64,000 nucleotides of DNA, from positions 124,872,752-124,936,751 of the forward strand of contig NC_090026.1 in assembly GCF_037176765.1 (NCBI RefSeq), written 5' to 3'. The first letter of the stretch is position 1. Each line of letters begins with the position of its first letter. The DNA comes from Anolis sagrei (lineage: Eukaryota; Chordata; Lepidosauria; Squamata; Anolidae). A program made the position numbers and the translations under genes. The notes under the pieces are model-generated. The model made no database searches. It had not been told where the DNA came from and saw nothing but the letters and a program-made list of their open reading frames with translations. This document shows positions 57,001 through 63,837 of this stretch, piece by piece.

Positions 57001-60000
57001 GGCTGGAGGCAGAAACAGAAGTGGGGGACAGAGAGAGAAGACGAATTTACTTATTCATTTGCAACATTTATATTACACCCTTCTCACCCTGAAGGGGACT
57101 CAGGGCAGATCACAGAACACATACATGGCAAACATTCAATGTTGTTAAACAGACAGGACAGATAGAGGTATATGTCGGCATTTTTCCCAACTTCAGCGTC
57201 CTGGAGGTTGTGCTTGATTCTGGCCACGGGGGGTGCTGTCGCTCCATCCTCTATGACAAAGAGTCCTTGATCACAGACTTCCTCCTTTCTTTGATCACTG
57301 GCATTTACTGGTATTTCCTTTTTATGGTGCCATAAAATACCTCCCCACTTAAGCGGTGCCTAATTTCTCTACTCACAGATCACAGCTGTTTTCAAACTGA
57401 TTAGGTAGACAGTGAGCTGGGCTGAAGGTTGGGTGCTCACCATCACTCAGGCTTCGAACTGCCAACCTTTCGCTTGGTGTGATCTATGGCTGCTGGTGAT
57501 AAACCAGCTGGGCAAAAGCCCGGCCCTTTCAGTGCAAACACAGTATCCCAGTTCAGATGTCTGAACAAAATCTGAATACCAGTATTTAAAACTCTTAAAA
57601 TCTGGACAATAAATAAAGAACAACACTCAAAAACAGGGGAATTCCAGACAAAAAATAATCAGGCCATCGAATCACCTCCCAACAAAGGATTCCCCAGGCA
57701 GGAAGCAGCGAAGCTTTGAAGCTGCAAGGCTATTCAATGCTAATCCAGGTGATCAATTGCAACATTCACACTTTCCTCAAAAAGACAAGATTTATTTATT
57801 TACTATATTTCTATACCACCCTTCTCAGCCCGAGGGCGATTCAGGGCAGTTTATAAAACCAGCACAATTCGATGCCACAATAATATAAACAGTTAAAACA
57901 TATAAACATCCTTAAAATTCAGTTCTTGTGGGTTTTTTCGGGCTATATGGCCATGTTCTAGAGGCATTTCTCCTGACGTTTCACCTGCATCTATGGCAAG
58001 CATCCTCAGAGGTGAGGTCACCTCAGACCTCACCTCTGAGGATGCTTGCCATAGATGCAGGCGAAACGTCAGGAGAAATGCCTCTAGAACATGGCCATAT
58101 AGCCCGAAAAAACCCACAAGAACTGAGTGATTCCAGCCATGAAAGCCTTTGACAATACATCCTTAAAATTCCATAAAAATCAATAAAACATAAATCCTCC
58201 ATATCTAATTTCCAGAATCTTTATCCCATTGCAATTGTCCAGCCGTTCCAAGGTCAAGTAATTATTTACGACACTGCATTTGAGAAAGCCTGCTCACAAA
58301 GCCAGGTTTTGACTTTTTTTCAGAATGTTAGGAGAGTGGGAGCCAATCTAATATCTCTGGGGAGGGCATTCCATAGCTGAGGGGCCACCACTGAAAAGGC
58401 TCTATCTCTCGTCCCTACCAACCGAACCTGTGAAGAAGGCGGGACAGAGAGCAGGGCCTCTCCAGAAGACCTTAAATTCCTGGATGGTTCATAAGGAGAG
58501 ATACATTCGGACAGATAAGCAGGACCAGAACCAAGAGTTATTTCTCCCACCCTGGACATTCCACAGATATATCTTGCCTAGTTTCCAATATACCTCATAC
58601 TTATCGTATCAGGAGTGAACCAAGGGTACAATTGTGATGTATTTGAGAAAACACAAAGTTTAAAAACTTGGCCTTCTATTAAATGTCCTTTGACCAGTAG
58701 CTGGCCACTTGGAGCGTCTCTCGTGTTGCTATAAGAAGGTCTTCCATTGTGCAAACGTCAGGAGAGAATGCTTCTGGAACATGGCCAGACAGCTGGAAAA
58801 CTCACAGCAACCCAACCCTCTAAAACAAACTGCCTCTGTGTGATACAACACAAAAAGTTGTGTATCGGTTCCTCACCTTCCAGTTCCGTTTTCCACTTCC
58901 ATCACTAGCACTGTTTGGAGACGCTGACACATATATGATGAAAATAAAACTGAGACACTGCACACGTCTAGAGGACCTAATTCTCCACTAGAAGGCTCAA
59001 TTGTAAAAGGAGAAGTCTGCAAGGAGAAAAAATACAAACAAATGAAATTACTTGCAAGAGATCAAACTTTGTCCACTTGGTATGTTAGTACTGAACTACA
59101 ACTTCCCATCTTTCCCAGTCTGCACAGAATATGGTGGGTGGGTCTCCCAGCCAGGCTGCCTCCTCATTTTCAAACTCCATGCTCAGGTTCACTATCAAGA
59201 GTATCTTTGGAGAAGGTGCTGCAAGGGGGAACTTCAGGTTATAATCTGGATATCAACAGCTAAGAGGGAGAATCTTCCAGAGGAACTTACCTCTTCATCC
59301 CTTTCAGCTATGCAAACAGGACTTTCCTGCATTTTCCATCTCCCTGGCAGTTGACTTATGTTTTGTATCTGAAAAGTACTGGACACTTTTTCACCCAGTT
59401 TAAGGAGACCCAAATCAAGTGAGGGCGCACTAACGGAAAGAAGGGGACCCTAGGAAAAGCAAATAAAACAAATCATTTCCTCAGTGGGCCTCATGGAAGA
59501 TATCCAAGAGGTAAGATTATTCTGTTTGTTTACATTTATTTAACAGTACAACATGAGGGAAGACGTGAAATGGAAACTTTGGAATTCTCTTCCACAGAAA
59601 ACCAGGTCAAATGGATAATAATAACAACAACAACAATAAATTGTGACGCAGCTGGCTGAGTGTCAGCTGCATTAAGATCACTCTAACCAAAAGGTCATGA
59701 GTTCGAAGCCAGCCTGGGTTGGACTGGGTTTCCAACCAATTGTGTGTAGCCTGTTGTCGACTTTTGCAACCCAAAAGACAGTTGCATCTGTCAAGTAGGA
59801 AAATTAGGTACCACCTTAAAGTGTGGGGAGGCTAAATTAACTGATTTATGAGGCCATAAAGAAGACTCCAGCAAAGCATTCCAGCGGGGAAGCATGCGGG
59901 AATGCGGAAGTGCTTCATCAGCGTCCAGATGGACGATGAAAGCGACAGCTCCCCTGGCGGCCAGAAAAAGTTAAATAGCCTCTGTCTATGTCTTTATATG

Positions 60001-60612
60001 TTTGTATGTCAAAAATTGGCATTGAATGTTTGCCATATATGTGTACACTGTAATCTGCCCTGAGTCCCCTGCGGGGTGAGAAGGGCGGAATATAAAAGCT
60101 GTAAATAAATAAAAATAAATAAATAAAAGACTGGCACAAGCCAGTAAAGGTTGTCCCAGTGGTGATCGGCACACTGGGTGCAGTGCCTAAAGACACTGGC
60201 CTGCACTTAAACACAATTGGCGCTGACAAAATTACCTTCTGCCAGCTGCAGAAGGCCACCTTAGTGAGATCTACACACATTATTTGCCGATACGTCACAC
60301 AGTCCTAGACACTTGGGAAGTGTCCGACGTGTGATCCAATACAACAGCCAGCAGAGTGTCTGCTGTGGACACATCTTGTTGTGTTTCTAATAATAATAAT
60401 AATAATAGATCTCAGCCGACATTTTGAAACAACAAACATTGACAAAATCATGATCTGTCAACTGCAAAAGGCCTCCTTACTTGGATCTGCGCGCATCATT
60501 CGAAAATACATCACACAATCCTAAAAACTTGGGAAGTGTTTGACTTGTGATTTTGTGATAAGAAATCCAGCATATAAATCTCATTTGCTGTGATATACTG
60601 TGTTTTTGTGTC

Positions 60613-60649
<37 letters not shown>

Positions 60650-63064
60650 GGATTTAAAGATTGAACTGCAGACTCTGGCACAAGCCAGTAAAGGTTGTCC
60701 CACTGTGATCAGCAACTGGGTGCAGTGCCTAAAGAGCTTGGCCTGCACTTAAACACAATTGGCGCTGACAAAATTACCACCTGTCAGCTGCAAAAGGCCA
60801 CCTTACTAGGATCTGAATGCATTATTCGCCGATACATCACACAGTCCTAGACACTTGGGAAGTATCCGACGTGTGATCCAATTCAACAGCCAGCAGAGTG
60901 ATCTTGTTTGCTGTGGACTCATCTTGTTGTGTTTCAAATAATAATAAACTTTATTTCTAGACCACTCTCTCTCCCCGAAGAGAGAGTGGTTTACAGACAA
61001 AAAGAGGCAAGCATTAAATGCCTCAGGTGAGTAGAAACATATCAAAACAATGCACTCTAAAGCAGGGGTCCTCAAACTAAGGCCCGGGGGCCGGATACGG
61101 CCCTCCAAGCAGAAAACAAGTTCGCTCCCTCCTCCCTGTGACTTCCTCTCACGTACTTATACATGGCTATCATGTCTCCTCTCAGCCTTCTCTTCTTCAG
61201 GCTAAACATGCCCAGCTCTTTAAGCCACTCCTCATTGGGCTTGTTCTCCAGACCCTTGATCATTTTAATCGCCCTCCTCTGGACACATTCCAGTTTGTCA
61301 ATATCTCTCTTCATTTGTATTATTTATTTATTTATTTAATTACACTATTTACATCCCGCCCGTATCAGCCTGAAGGCGACTCAGGGCGGTATACTTATTA
61401 AATAAATAAATAAAATAAACCATTGGACTCAGTTATAAAACTGTTTCAGTTTAGATCTTTCCACCTTAAAATCAGCTTCCACATGCAACACAACCGGTTC
61501 TGTACACTTGGCGATCTTGCATTCCATCTTATGACAGGAATGTCCAGGTTTGCCTCCGGTAATTGTGAACTCAAACTCACAGAACTCGTTTTCTCCTACA
61601 GAAAAAAAAAATACATTACTTATGTGTAAATTGAAGAGATTATTTTTTAAAAAAAGAGAACCCCCAAAACTTCCCCAAGCTTGACTCCAGCAAACCCCAA
61701 ATACCCCCCACTGATATCTGCCTTTTTTATTACAAAGGAGCCTAGTGATTAATGAAACACAAAAATACCTGTCACAGTGACAGAAAAAAGATTTACTGTA
61801 TATACTCGAGTATAAGCCTAGTTTTTCAGCCCTTTTTTAGGCTGAAAAAAGTCCACCTTGGCTTATACTCGAGTCAGTGTTATTTATTATTTTACTCTGT
61901 TATAAATCTATATAAATAAAAATGTAATGTTCGTTTGTGGTATTCACAGAACTCAAAAACCGCTGGGGCAATTGGCACCAAATTTGGACACGATACACCT
62001 AACAACCCAATGTATGTTCTCCACTCATAAAAACGCTGAAAAACACAGCAGAAGGACTTAAAAAGCCCCCCAAAAGCTAAATGATGAAAAGGTAAATGAC
62101 AATACAGAAAAAAGGGAAGAAAGAGGGTGGGAAATAAAGAAGGAAAGGGAGAAGGAAGCATGGAAGCAAAGAGAGAAGGAAAGAAGGAAAGAGGTAGAGA
62201 AGGAAGAAAGGAGAGAAAGAGGGGGGAAAGAAAAAGGAAAAGGAAGGAAAGTTAGAGAAGGAAAGAAGGGGAGAAGGAAAGAAAAAAGGGAAAGAAGGAA
62301 GGAAAGTGGGAGCGAAAGAAGGGGCAAGATGTAGAGAAAGAGAGAGGGAAGGAAAGAGAGAAGGAAGAAAAGAGAGCAGAAGAGAAAGAAAAAGGGGGAA
62401 GGAAGGAAAGAGATAGAGAAAGAAGGAAGAAGAGAAGGAAAGACTGAAGGAAGGAAGGAGTGAAGGAAGGAGGGAAGGTTGGCCAAAGCAAAGCGTGGCG
62501 GGTACAGCTAGTACATAATAAATGTATTATTATTATTACATTTATTGTTTTACTTTATTATTGTTACTATTATTGCATTTATTATTTTACTCTATTATTA
62601 CTGTTATTACAATTCCATTATTTTACTCTATTATTGTTATTATTACATTTATTATTTTATTCTATTTATTATTATTGGAAGGATGTGTACGCACATTTAC
62701 ATTGAAGGAGGTCAGAATAAGGCTTGAATCAGAGTTGGGCACTCTTCTTAAATTACAGTTTTATGTAAATATTCAAAACATTTAACCAACGGATGCCTCA
62801 ATTAATGTAATTATATTGGTATCTATTTTTATTTTGAAATTGACCAGTAGCTGCTGCATTTCCAGCCCTCGGCTTATACTCGAATCAATACATTTTCCCA
62901 GTTTTTTTGTGGAAAAACTTGGTGCCTCAGCTTATATTTGGATCAGTTTATACTTAAGTACACACAGTACCTAGCTTTCCAGTAGAAGGTTCGACTTCCA
63001 ATATGTCACAGTCACTGATTTTCTCCCAGGCAAACGCGACTGGGGATTTGCTATTGTTATACAT
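29128..63064 (-). CDS. DLEC1: DLEC1 (CFAP81), 3' part, 21 exons; 5' part outside the window
   Basis: DLEC1 is a large ciliary/axonemal protein with ASH/MSP-like beta-sandwich repeats, known in human as a candidate tumour suppressor. Exons in transcript order: 63064-62971, 61595-61465, 59449-59291, 59016-58877, 57002-56852, 56749-56639, 54032-53914, 53576-53394, 48750-48599, 46289-46180, 45524-45454, 42749-42544, 42347-42189, 40854-40732, 39478-39312, 38987-38903, 36946-36752, 33460-33299, 30688-30535, 30332-30212, 29251-29128. All have GT-AG introns. Segments I recognise against the human protein include [70 protein letters not shown] and KSGCRSYW. About 970 codons are visible. Frame is kept at every junction except 53394 to 48750, where one exon of length 3n+2 seems missing. 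Intron sizes run from 102 bases to 4.6 kb. Tail-to-tail with ACAA1, as in human. Confidence 0.93.
29318..29815 (-). mobile_element. tRNA-derived SINE with L2-like tail
   Basis: On the - strand it has a tRNA-like head (CTGTGGTGCAGCTGGCTGGG, box B-like GGTCATGAGTTCGAAGAC), a body shared with 59640-60125, and the L2-like end TGAGTCCCCTGCGGGGTGAG then (AAAT)n. In the last DLEC1 intron. Confidence 0.75.
29862..30085 (-). mobile_element. CR1 3' end fragment
   Basis: AATCATAGAGTTGGAAGTAG, GATGACCATCCAGCCTCTG and TCAGGAAGTTTTTCCTAATG are the reversed CR1 3' end. A short SINE tail (TAATGTCAGGGGAAACC) interrupts it near 29940. Confidence 0.65.
30965..31045. repeat. Imperfect inverted repeat, arms about 33 bases
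   Basis: TATAGACATGCTTACCCTGG with GAAGTGTGTCTAGA pairs with the inverse block ending GGTATGTCTATA, around a TTGTTTAAA loop. It directly abuts the hAT element that starts at 31053. Origin not recognised. Confidence 0.6.
31053..31406. mobile_element. hAT-type MITE with exact 8-base target duplication
   Basis: Ends CAGGGGTCCTCAAACT and AGTTTGAGGACCCCTG. Duplication CTGTAGAT at 31045-31052 and 31407-31414. A fragment of the same family is at 61065-61107. Confidence 0.85.
31690..32040 (-). mobile_element. L2-like LINE 3' end
   Basis: (TTTA)n, then TATGCCGCCATTCTCAACCC, the mid-part TAAAACCAATAAAAACATAG and CAGGTTTTGACTTTTTTACG, which match the copy at 57789-58525. Confidence 0.6.
32799..32933. 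mobile_element. hAT-type palindromic MITE
   Basis: CAGTGGTTCTCAACCTGGG to GGTTGAGAACCACTG, with near-matching 8-base flanks CAGTAAGC/CAGAAAGC. Confidence 0.7.
33746..33867. mobile_element. Short Penelope-like foldback with 12-base target duplication
   Basis: Two inverted arms (GGCTATATGGCCAAGTTCC and GGAATGTGGCCATACAGCC). The exact duplication AGCATGCAGCTG lies at 33734-33745 and 33868-33879. This copy stops short of the ribozyme-like core. Confidence 0.65.
34290..34910. repeat. Polypyrimidine tract (CCTT/CTTT units)
   Basis: Two pyrimidine blocks separated by (TAA)n at about 34565-34610. It is the inverse of the purine cores of the Helitron-like copies at 20395 and 62110. Confidence 0.85.
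34965..35335. repeat. GC-rich minisatellite, unit about 50-55 bases
   Basis: Seven or eight units of GTGATGGAGCGTGGGGTTG, GTGTGTGTGTGCGGC, GGCGGGGGGA. It is CpG-dense and locally the most GC-rich part of the window apart from the ACAA1 promoter. It can fold as G-quadruplex DNA. Confidence 0.85.
35455..36305. repeat. GT-rich minisatellite, unit about 125 bases
   Basis: Units begin near 35455, 35583 (short), 35667, 35800, 35925, 36050 and 36180. Each has GTGAGTGTGTTGTTGTGTTG, CATTTTGAGTAGATATG, GTTATGGGCATGGGAATTTT and TTAAGTTTCGTTGGGGG. Copies differ little, so the array is young or homogenised. Confidence 0.85.
36487..36680 (-). mobile_element. L2-like 3' tail
   Basis: (TAA)n, TTATACCCTGCCTCCATCTC, GGGGACTCGGGGCGACTTAC. 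It lies 70 bases from a DLEC1 exon. Confidence 0.6.
37418..38600 (-). mobile_element. Old copy of the zinc-finger LINE family
   Basis: Reads, with frameshifts, [50 protein letters not shown] and [14 protein letters not shown]. These are the same segments as the open copy at 49372-52080, but more diverged. In a DLEC1 intron. Confidence 0.75.
38668..38815. mobile_element. hAT-type palindromic MITE
   Basis: CAATGGTTCTCAGCCTGTGG at the left and CACAGGTCGAGAATCACTG at the right. Confidence 0.55.
38988..39037 (-). promoter_or_regulatory. DLEC1: Tandemly duplicated 3' splice site of a DLEC1 exon
   Basis: On the - strand the block TTCTCCTTGTAGATTAACCG occurs twice, about 25 bases apart, directly before the exon 38987-38903. 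Only the nearer AG keeps the frame (codon TTA continuing to LTVEM). Use of the farther AG would add about 25 bases and meet an in-frame TAG. Confidence 0.75.
39090..39223. mobile_element. hAT-type palindromic MITE
   Basis: GCATGGGCAAACTTGGGTCC at the left and GACCCAAGTTTGCCCTTGCC at the right, arms of about 60 bases. Confidence 0.6.
39580..40460. mobile_element. Penelope-like foldback, long copy, with 18-base target duplication
   Basis: Exact 18-base duplication CATTTTGGATTCTGTTGT at 39562-39579 and 40461-40478. Arms are inverted copies; the middle reads [17 protein letters not shown] and [11 protein letters not shown] (39985-40105, +), which resembles the end of a Penelope-like GIY-YIG protein. 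An L2-like tail is nested at about 39707-39775. The right arm has the ribozyme-like core near 40376-40418. Confidence 0.65.
40920..41990 (+). mobile_element. R4/Dong-like LINE 3' part (restriction-like endonuclease type)
   Basis: Frames give [19 protein letters not shown], a CCHC knuckle ([18 protein letters not shown]), [14 protein letters not shown], then [20 protein letters not shown] and [14 protein letters not shown]. The PD...D pattern after a CCHC is the restriction-like endonuclease layout of R2/R4-type LINEs. At least one frame change near 41430 separates the two halves. The tail is (AAT)n. Confidence 0.75.
42823..43535. mobile_element. SPIN-like hAT MITE
   Basis: Left end with TGTTGTGGTGACCCCCAACC, TAATTTTGCTCCTGTTAAGA and GTAAATATCTGATATGCAGG, inner ACCAAATTTGGCACAAATGC units, right end GGGGTCCCAACCCCCATG and TTGAGAAATG. 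Same family as 55730-56530. A further fragment runs to about 43835. Confidence 0.7.
44215..44896 (-). mobile_element. Helitron-like element with nested L2-like tail
   Basis: CTAG end at 44215 with the GCCACACGTTGCTGCGGCC hairpin; the 5' end ACATTTTTATTTATGTAGA is at 44896. An L2-like tail (ACCGCTTTTCTCAGCCCTCA) is inserted at about 44684-44845. Confidence 0.65.
44897..45216 (-). mobile_element. Helitron-like element
   Basis: Directly adjoins the previous copy head to tail. Hairpin CCACGCATTGCTGTGG near 44910; 5' end ACATTTTTATTTATACAGA at 45216; short GT/TA core. Confidence 0.65.
46800..47037 (+). mobile_element. L2-like 3' tail
   Basis: GGCAATGAATGTTTACC, CACCCTGAGTCACTTCAAAG, GGGCTGAATATAAATATTG then (TTG)n. 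Confidence 0.5.
47240..47420 (+). mobile_element. CR1 3' terminus
   Basis: GTTCAACAGTGGAACTCACT, GGAGGCTTTTAAGCAGAGTC, GATGACCATCTGTCAGGGGT and GGGTTGGACTGGATGACC form the sense 3' end of CR1. Confidence 0.75.
47493..48504 (-). mobile_element. Helitron-like element split by an L2-like LINE
   Basis: Hairpin end at 47493 (GCAATGCGTTGCTGTGGC); 5' part resumes at about 48300 and ends ACATTTTTATTTATATA. The L2-like piece occupies 47606-48300. Confidence 0.65.
47606..48300 (-). mobile_element. L2-like LINE 3' part nested in a Helitron
   Basis: The - strand reads [12 protein letters not shown] and [11 protein letters not shown] with frame changes, then the shared 3' UTR and (TTA)n. Diverged and not coding. 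Confidence 0.6.
49372..52080 (-). mobile_element. Young APE-type LINE with open RT frame (zinc-finger LINE)
   Basis: 12-base duplication GAGATTACACAC at 49360-49371 and 52081-52092; (TTAC)n at the 3' end. One open frame runs over nearly its whole length, to 49383. It begins within the apurinic endonuclease C-terminus ([28 protein letters not shown]), so the element is 5'-truncated. RT follows at about residues 325-640, with [38 protein letters not shown] and [16 protein letters not shown]. It closes with a zinc-finger-like [21 protein letters not shown] would place it near the Vingi/Jockey side of LINEs, but the family name is a guess. No stop interrupts the frame, so insertion is recent. It lies in the DLEC1 intron where an exon seems missing. 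Confidence 0.85.
52200..52585 (+). mobile_element. L2-like 3' tail next to a MITE scrap
   Basis: GGCATTGAATGTTTGCC, ACCCCGAGTCCCTTTGAGGA. Just before it (52155-52200) is one end of the TACTGTATATACTTGAG MITE family. Confidence 0.5.
52586..53241. mobile_element. Penelope-like foldback, long palindromic copy
   Basis: Arms of about 170 bases meet near 52770-52800 (CTTTCTGTTGGAATTGTCC / GGACAATTTCAACAAAAAGG). The right arm continues through the ribozyme-like region (53117-53163) to GAAAGCCTTCGACAATAC, the common 3' end. The core is degraded here (CTGAGGT, GAAATGTC). Confidence 0.6.
53694..53825. mobile_element. hAT-type palindromic MITE
   Basis: GGGCAAACTTGGGCCCTCC and its inverse GGAGGGCCCAAGTTGGCCC, arms of about 60 bases, 90 bases before a DLEC1 exon end. 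Confidence 0.65.
54101..54645 (-). mobile_element. Penelope-like element, long single-arm copy
   Basis: Starts (its 3' end) with TTGTCGAAGGCTTTCATGG on the + strand. It passes the ribozyme-like core (inverse, about 54183-54215), then the same middle as 52586-53241, and ends near CTGTGTTCTCAAAT. Confidence 0.6.
54660..55165 (+). mobile_element. R4/Dong-like LINE 3' end, split by a foldback
   Basis: TTTGAAAACAATAAACATTG before and ACAAAATCATGATCTGTC after the nested element at 54723-54958; continues [19 protein letters not shown] to (AAT)n. Matches 41800-41960. Confidence 0.7.
54723..54958. mobile_element. Penelope-like foldback with 12-base target duplication
   Basis: Duplication AATAAACATTGA at 54711-54722 and 54959-54970, inside an R4-like fragment. 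The left edge starts at GTTGTTGTAGG, the right edge ends GTCTTCGACAATAC. Both arms carry the ribozyme-like core. Confidence 0.75.
55170..55412. mobile_element. Penelope-like foldback
   Basis: Two arms around 55268-55275; right edge GAAAGCCTTGGACAATAC. The core on the + strand (55278-55312) reads CTGAGGA, stem, GAAA, CGTC. Confidence 0.7.
55562..55713. mobile_element. hAT-type palindromic MITE
   Basis: CAGGCCTGCACAACCTGCG to CACAGCTTGTGCAAGCCTG, with inner GGACAGGAAGTCTGTCC. Confidence 0.55.
55730..56530. mobile_element. SPIN-like hAT MITE, complete, 801 bases
   Basis: Ends CAGAGGTTCTCAAACT and AGATTGAGAAACGCTG, with 8-base flanks TCCTAGAG/TCTTAGAG. The left 150 bases (GTAATTTTGCTACTGTTATG, ATGTAAATATCTGATATACA) resemble, from memory, SPIN-type hAT ends. 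The inside has repeated ACCAAACTTGGCAC units. Non-coding. Confidence 0.7.
57050..57540 (-). mobile_element. tRNA-derived SINE with L2-like tail
   Basis: CTTCTCACCCTGAAGGGGAC at the tail side and a tRNA-like head at the right end (AACTGCCAACCTTTCGCTTG, inverse of box B). Same family as 29318 and 59640. Confidence 0.7.
57921..58156. mobile_element. Penelope-like foldback, best-preserved copy, 15-base target duplication
   Basis: Duplication ACATCCTTAAAATTC at 57906-57920 and 58157-58171. The arms are almost perfectly complementary, including variants that other copies lack (TTCTTGTGGG/CCCACAAGAA). The common 3' end GAAAGCCTTTGACAATAC is present only on the right. Confidence 0.8.
58036..58075 (+). 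ncRNA. Hammerhead-ribozyme-like motif (remnant)
   Basis: CTGAGGA (58036-58042) fits CUGANGA. GCTTGC/GCAGGC (58044-58049, 58057-58062) forms stem II with a CATAGAT loop. GAAA (58063-58066) and CGTC (58067-58070, predicted cleavage after the C) follow, then AGGAG, whose first three bases pair with the CCT before the core as stem I. The stem III bases are just A-C/G-U, which could only form between two molecules or in a tandem pair. One extra U lies between CUGAGGA and stem II, a departure from the usual fold. Activity is unproven. Confidence 0.5.
58755..58820 (+). mobile_element. Penelope-like 3' fragment
   Basis: AAACGTCAGGAGAGAATGC to CTCACAGCAACCCAA; only the part after the ribozyme-like core is left. 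Confidence 0.5.
59640..60125 (+). mobile_element. tRNA-derived SINE with L2-like tail, full length
   Basis: Head with box A-like TGACGCAGCTGGCTGAG and box B-like GGTCATGAGTTCGAAGCC; middle GGTACCACCTTAAAGTGTGG; tail TGAGTCCCCTGCGGGGTGAG and (AAAT)n. The shared tail suggests mobilisation by the L2-like LINE. Confidence 0.8.
60130..60945 (+). mobile_element. Three R4/Dong-like LINE 3' ends in tandem
   Basis: Starts near 60130, 60408 and 60655, each reading QLQKA-like residues then ACTTGGGAAGT and an (AAT)n or GTGTTTC tail. The first and third share the variant CTTAAACACAATTGGCGCTG. Confidence 0.65.
60945..61055 (-). mobile_element. L2-like 3' tail, short
   Basis: TAATAATAAACTTTATTTC then a CTCTCTCCCCGAAGAGAGAG hairpin and AGTGGTTTACAGAC. 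Confidence 0.4.
61065..61320 (-). mobile_element. CR1 3' fragment joined to a hAT scrap
   Basis: CAGGGGTCCTCAAACTAAGG is the hAT end seen complete at 31053. From 61108 the reversed CR1 begins (TCTCCTCTCAGCCTTCTCTT, CACATTCCAGTTTGTCAATA). Confidence 0.7.
61318..61430 (-). mobile_element. L2-like 3' tail
   Basis: (TTTA)n, ACATCCCGCCCGTATCAGCC, GGCGACTCAGGGCGGTATAC. It ends about 35 bases from a DLEC1 exon. Confidence 0.55.
61794..62970 (-). mobile_element. TA-flanked MITE abutting a DLEC1 splice donor, with nested Helitron
   Basis: Ends TACTGTATATACTCGAG (61794) and, inverted, TACTGTGTGTACTTAAG (62970). It matches, reversed, the copy at 20065-21182. Its right-hand TA lies at the second intron base of the DLEC1 exon 63064-62971, so bases +2 onward of that splice donor come from the MITE and its TA. 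Confidence 0.75.
61907..62511 (+). mobile_element. Helitron-like element with purine-rich core
   Basis: TCTATATAAATAAAAATG after A at the left; hairpin near 62480-62498, GGGTACAG, CTAG then T at the right. Purine core 62110-62475. Nested in the MITE, at a different site and relative orientation from the one at 20194. Confidence 0.7.
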
Positions 63065-63201
63065 CTGAAAAGTTGGAAATGAAGAAAAAATCACCATAAA
63101 CATATGCTAAGAGACATATTTAGCTCTATCTAACTTTTGCAAACTTCCTTGAGTTCCAGGCTTGGAAAAGATGGGAAATAAATCAATAAATGATGGTGAT
63201 G

Positions 63202-63438
63202 TATTGTCGAAGGCTTTCATGGCTGGAATCACTGGGTTGTTGTAGGTTTTTCGGGCTATATGGCCATGTTCTAGAAGCATTCTCTCCTGACGTTTTGCCT
63301 GCATCTACGGCAAGCTTCCTTAGAGGTTGTGAGGTCTCACAACCTCTGAGGATGCTTGCCATAGATGCAGGTGAAACATCAGGAGAGAATGCTTCTAGAA
63401 TATAGCCATATAGCCCGAAAAACCTACAACAACTCAGC
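63202..63438. mobile_element. Penelope-like foldback with 10-base target duplication
   Basis: Duplication GATGGTGATG at 63192-63201 and 63439-63448. Here the common 3' end (TATTGTCGAAGGCTTTC on +) is on the left. Ribozyme-like cores lie in both arms (for example CTGAGGA near 63350, then GAAACATC). Confidence 0.75.
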
Positions 63439-63444
63439 GATGGT

Positions 63445-63835
63445 GATGCTATTGGGAGGAAATTGCAATCCCATTCATGCTTAATAACATTTCCCTAGCT
63501 TCCACCCTCAAATTGTTTAAGCATTTTCATCCCATTTATGCAATGTGTTGACTCTTTCTAGTTTCTACTCTGAAGGTCTTTCTGGAGGGGAAAATTGACT
63601 TGCACAAAAGGCTGATTCTTCATGGACAAATTATGCCTCCAACTCAGTAGGTCTTTTTGTTGTGGCGTGTCTTCAAATCAAATTGTGCCCATTACTTGGA
63701 ATTTGTTGATGTGCATGTTGAAAAAGAAATTTCAGGCCCCTTATCAAGTTTTCTATCCATGAGACGGGGTTTGAAACTTGAGCTCCTGGCTAACACAACA
63801 AACGTTGAATAGACAGAAGTGACATGCGCTCTATT
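63445..63835. other. DLEC1 intron, no exon seen
   Basis: Single-copy-looking DNA. I looked for the next upstream DLEC1 exon on the - strand and found none, so it lies past the window edge. Confidence 0.5.
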
Positions 63836-63837
63836 TC

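Larger units (their letters stand above)
57789..58525 (-). mobile_element. L2-like LINE 3' part
   Basis: (TTTA)n, CCACCCTTCTCAGCCCGAGG, then - strand residues [18 protein letters not shown], typical of L2 C-termini. Confidence 0.7.
57545..58600 (+). mobile_element. Penelope-like element holding an L2-like insert that itself holds a foldback
   Basis: The outer parts (57545-57788, 58530-58600) join as the same middle sequence seen at 40090-40330. The L2-like LINE end occupies 57789-58525, and the foldback 57921-58156 sits inside that. Three layers of insertion are thus ordered in time. Confidence 0.65.
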
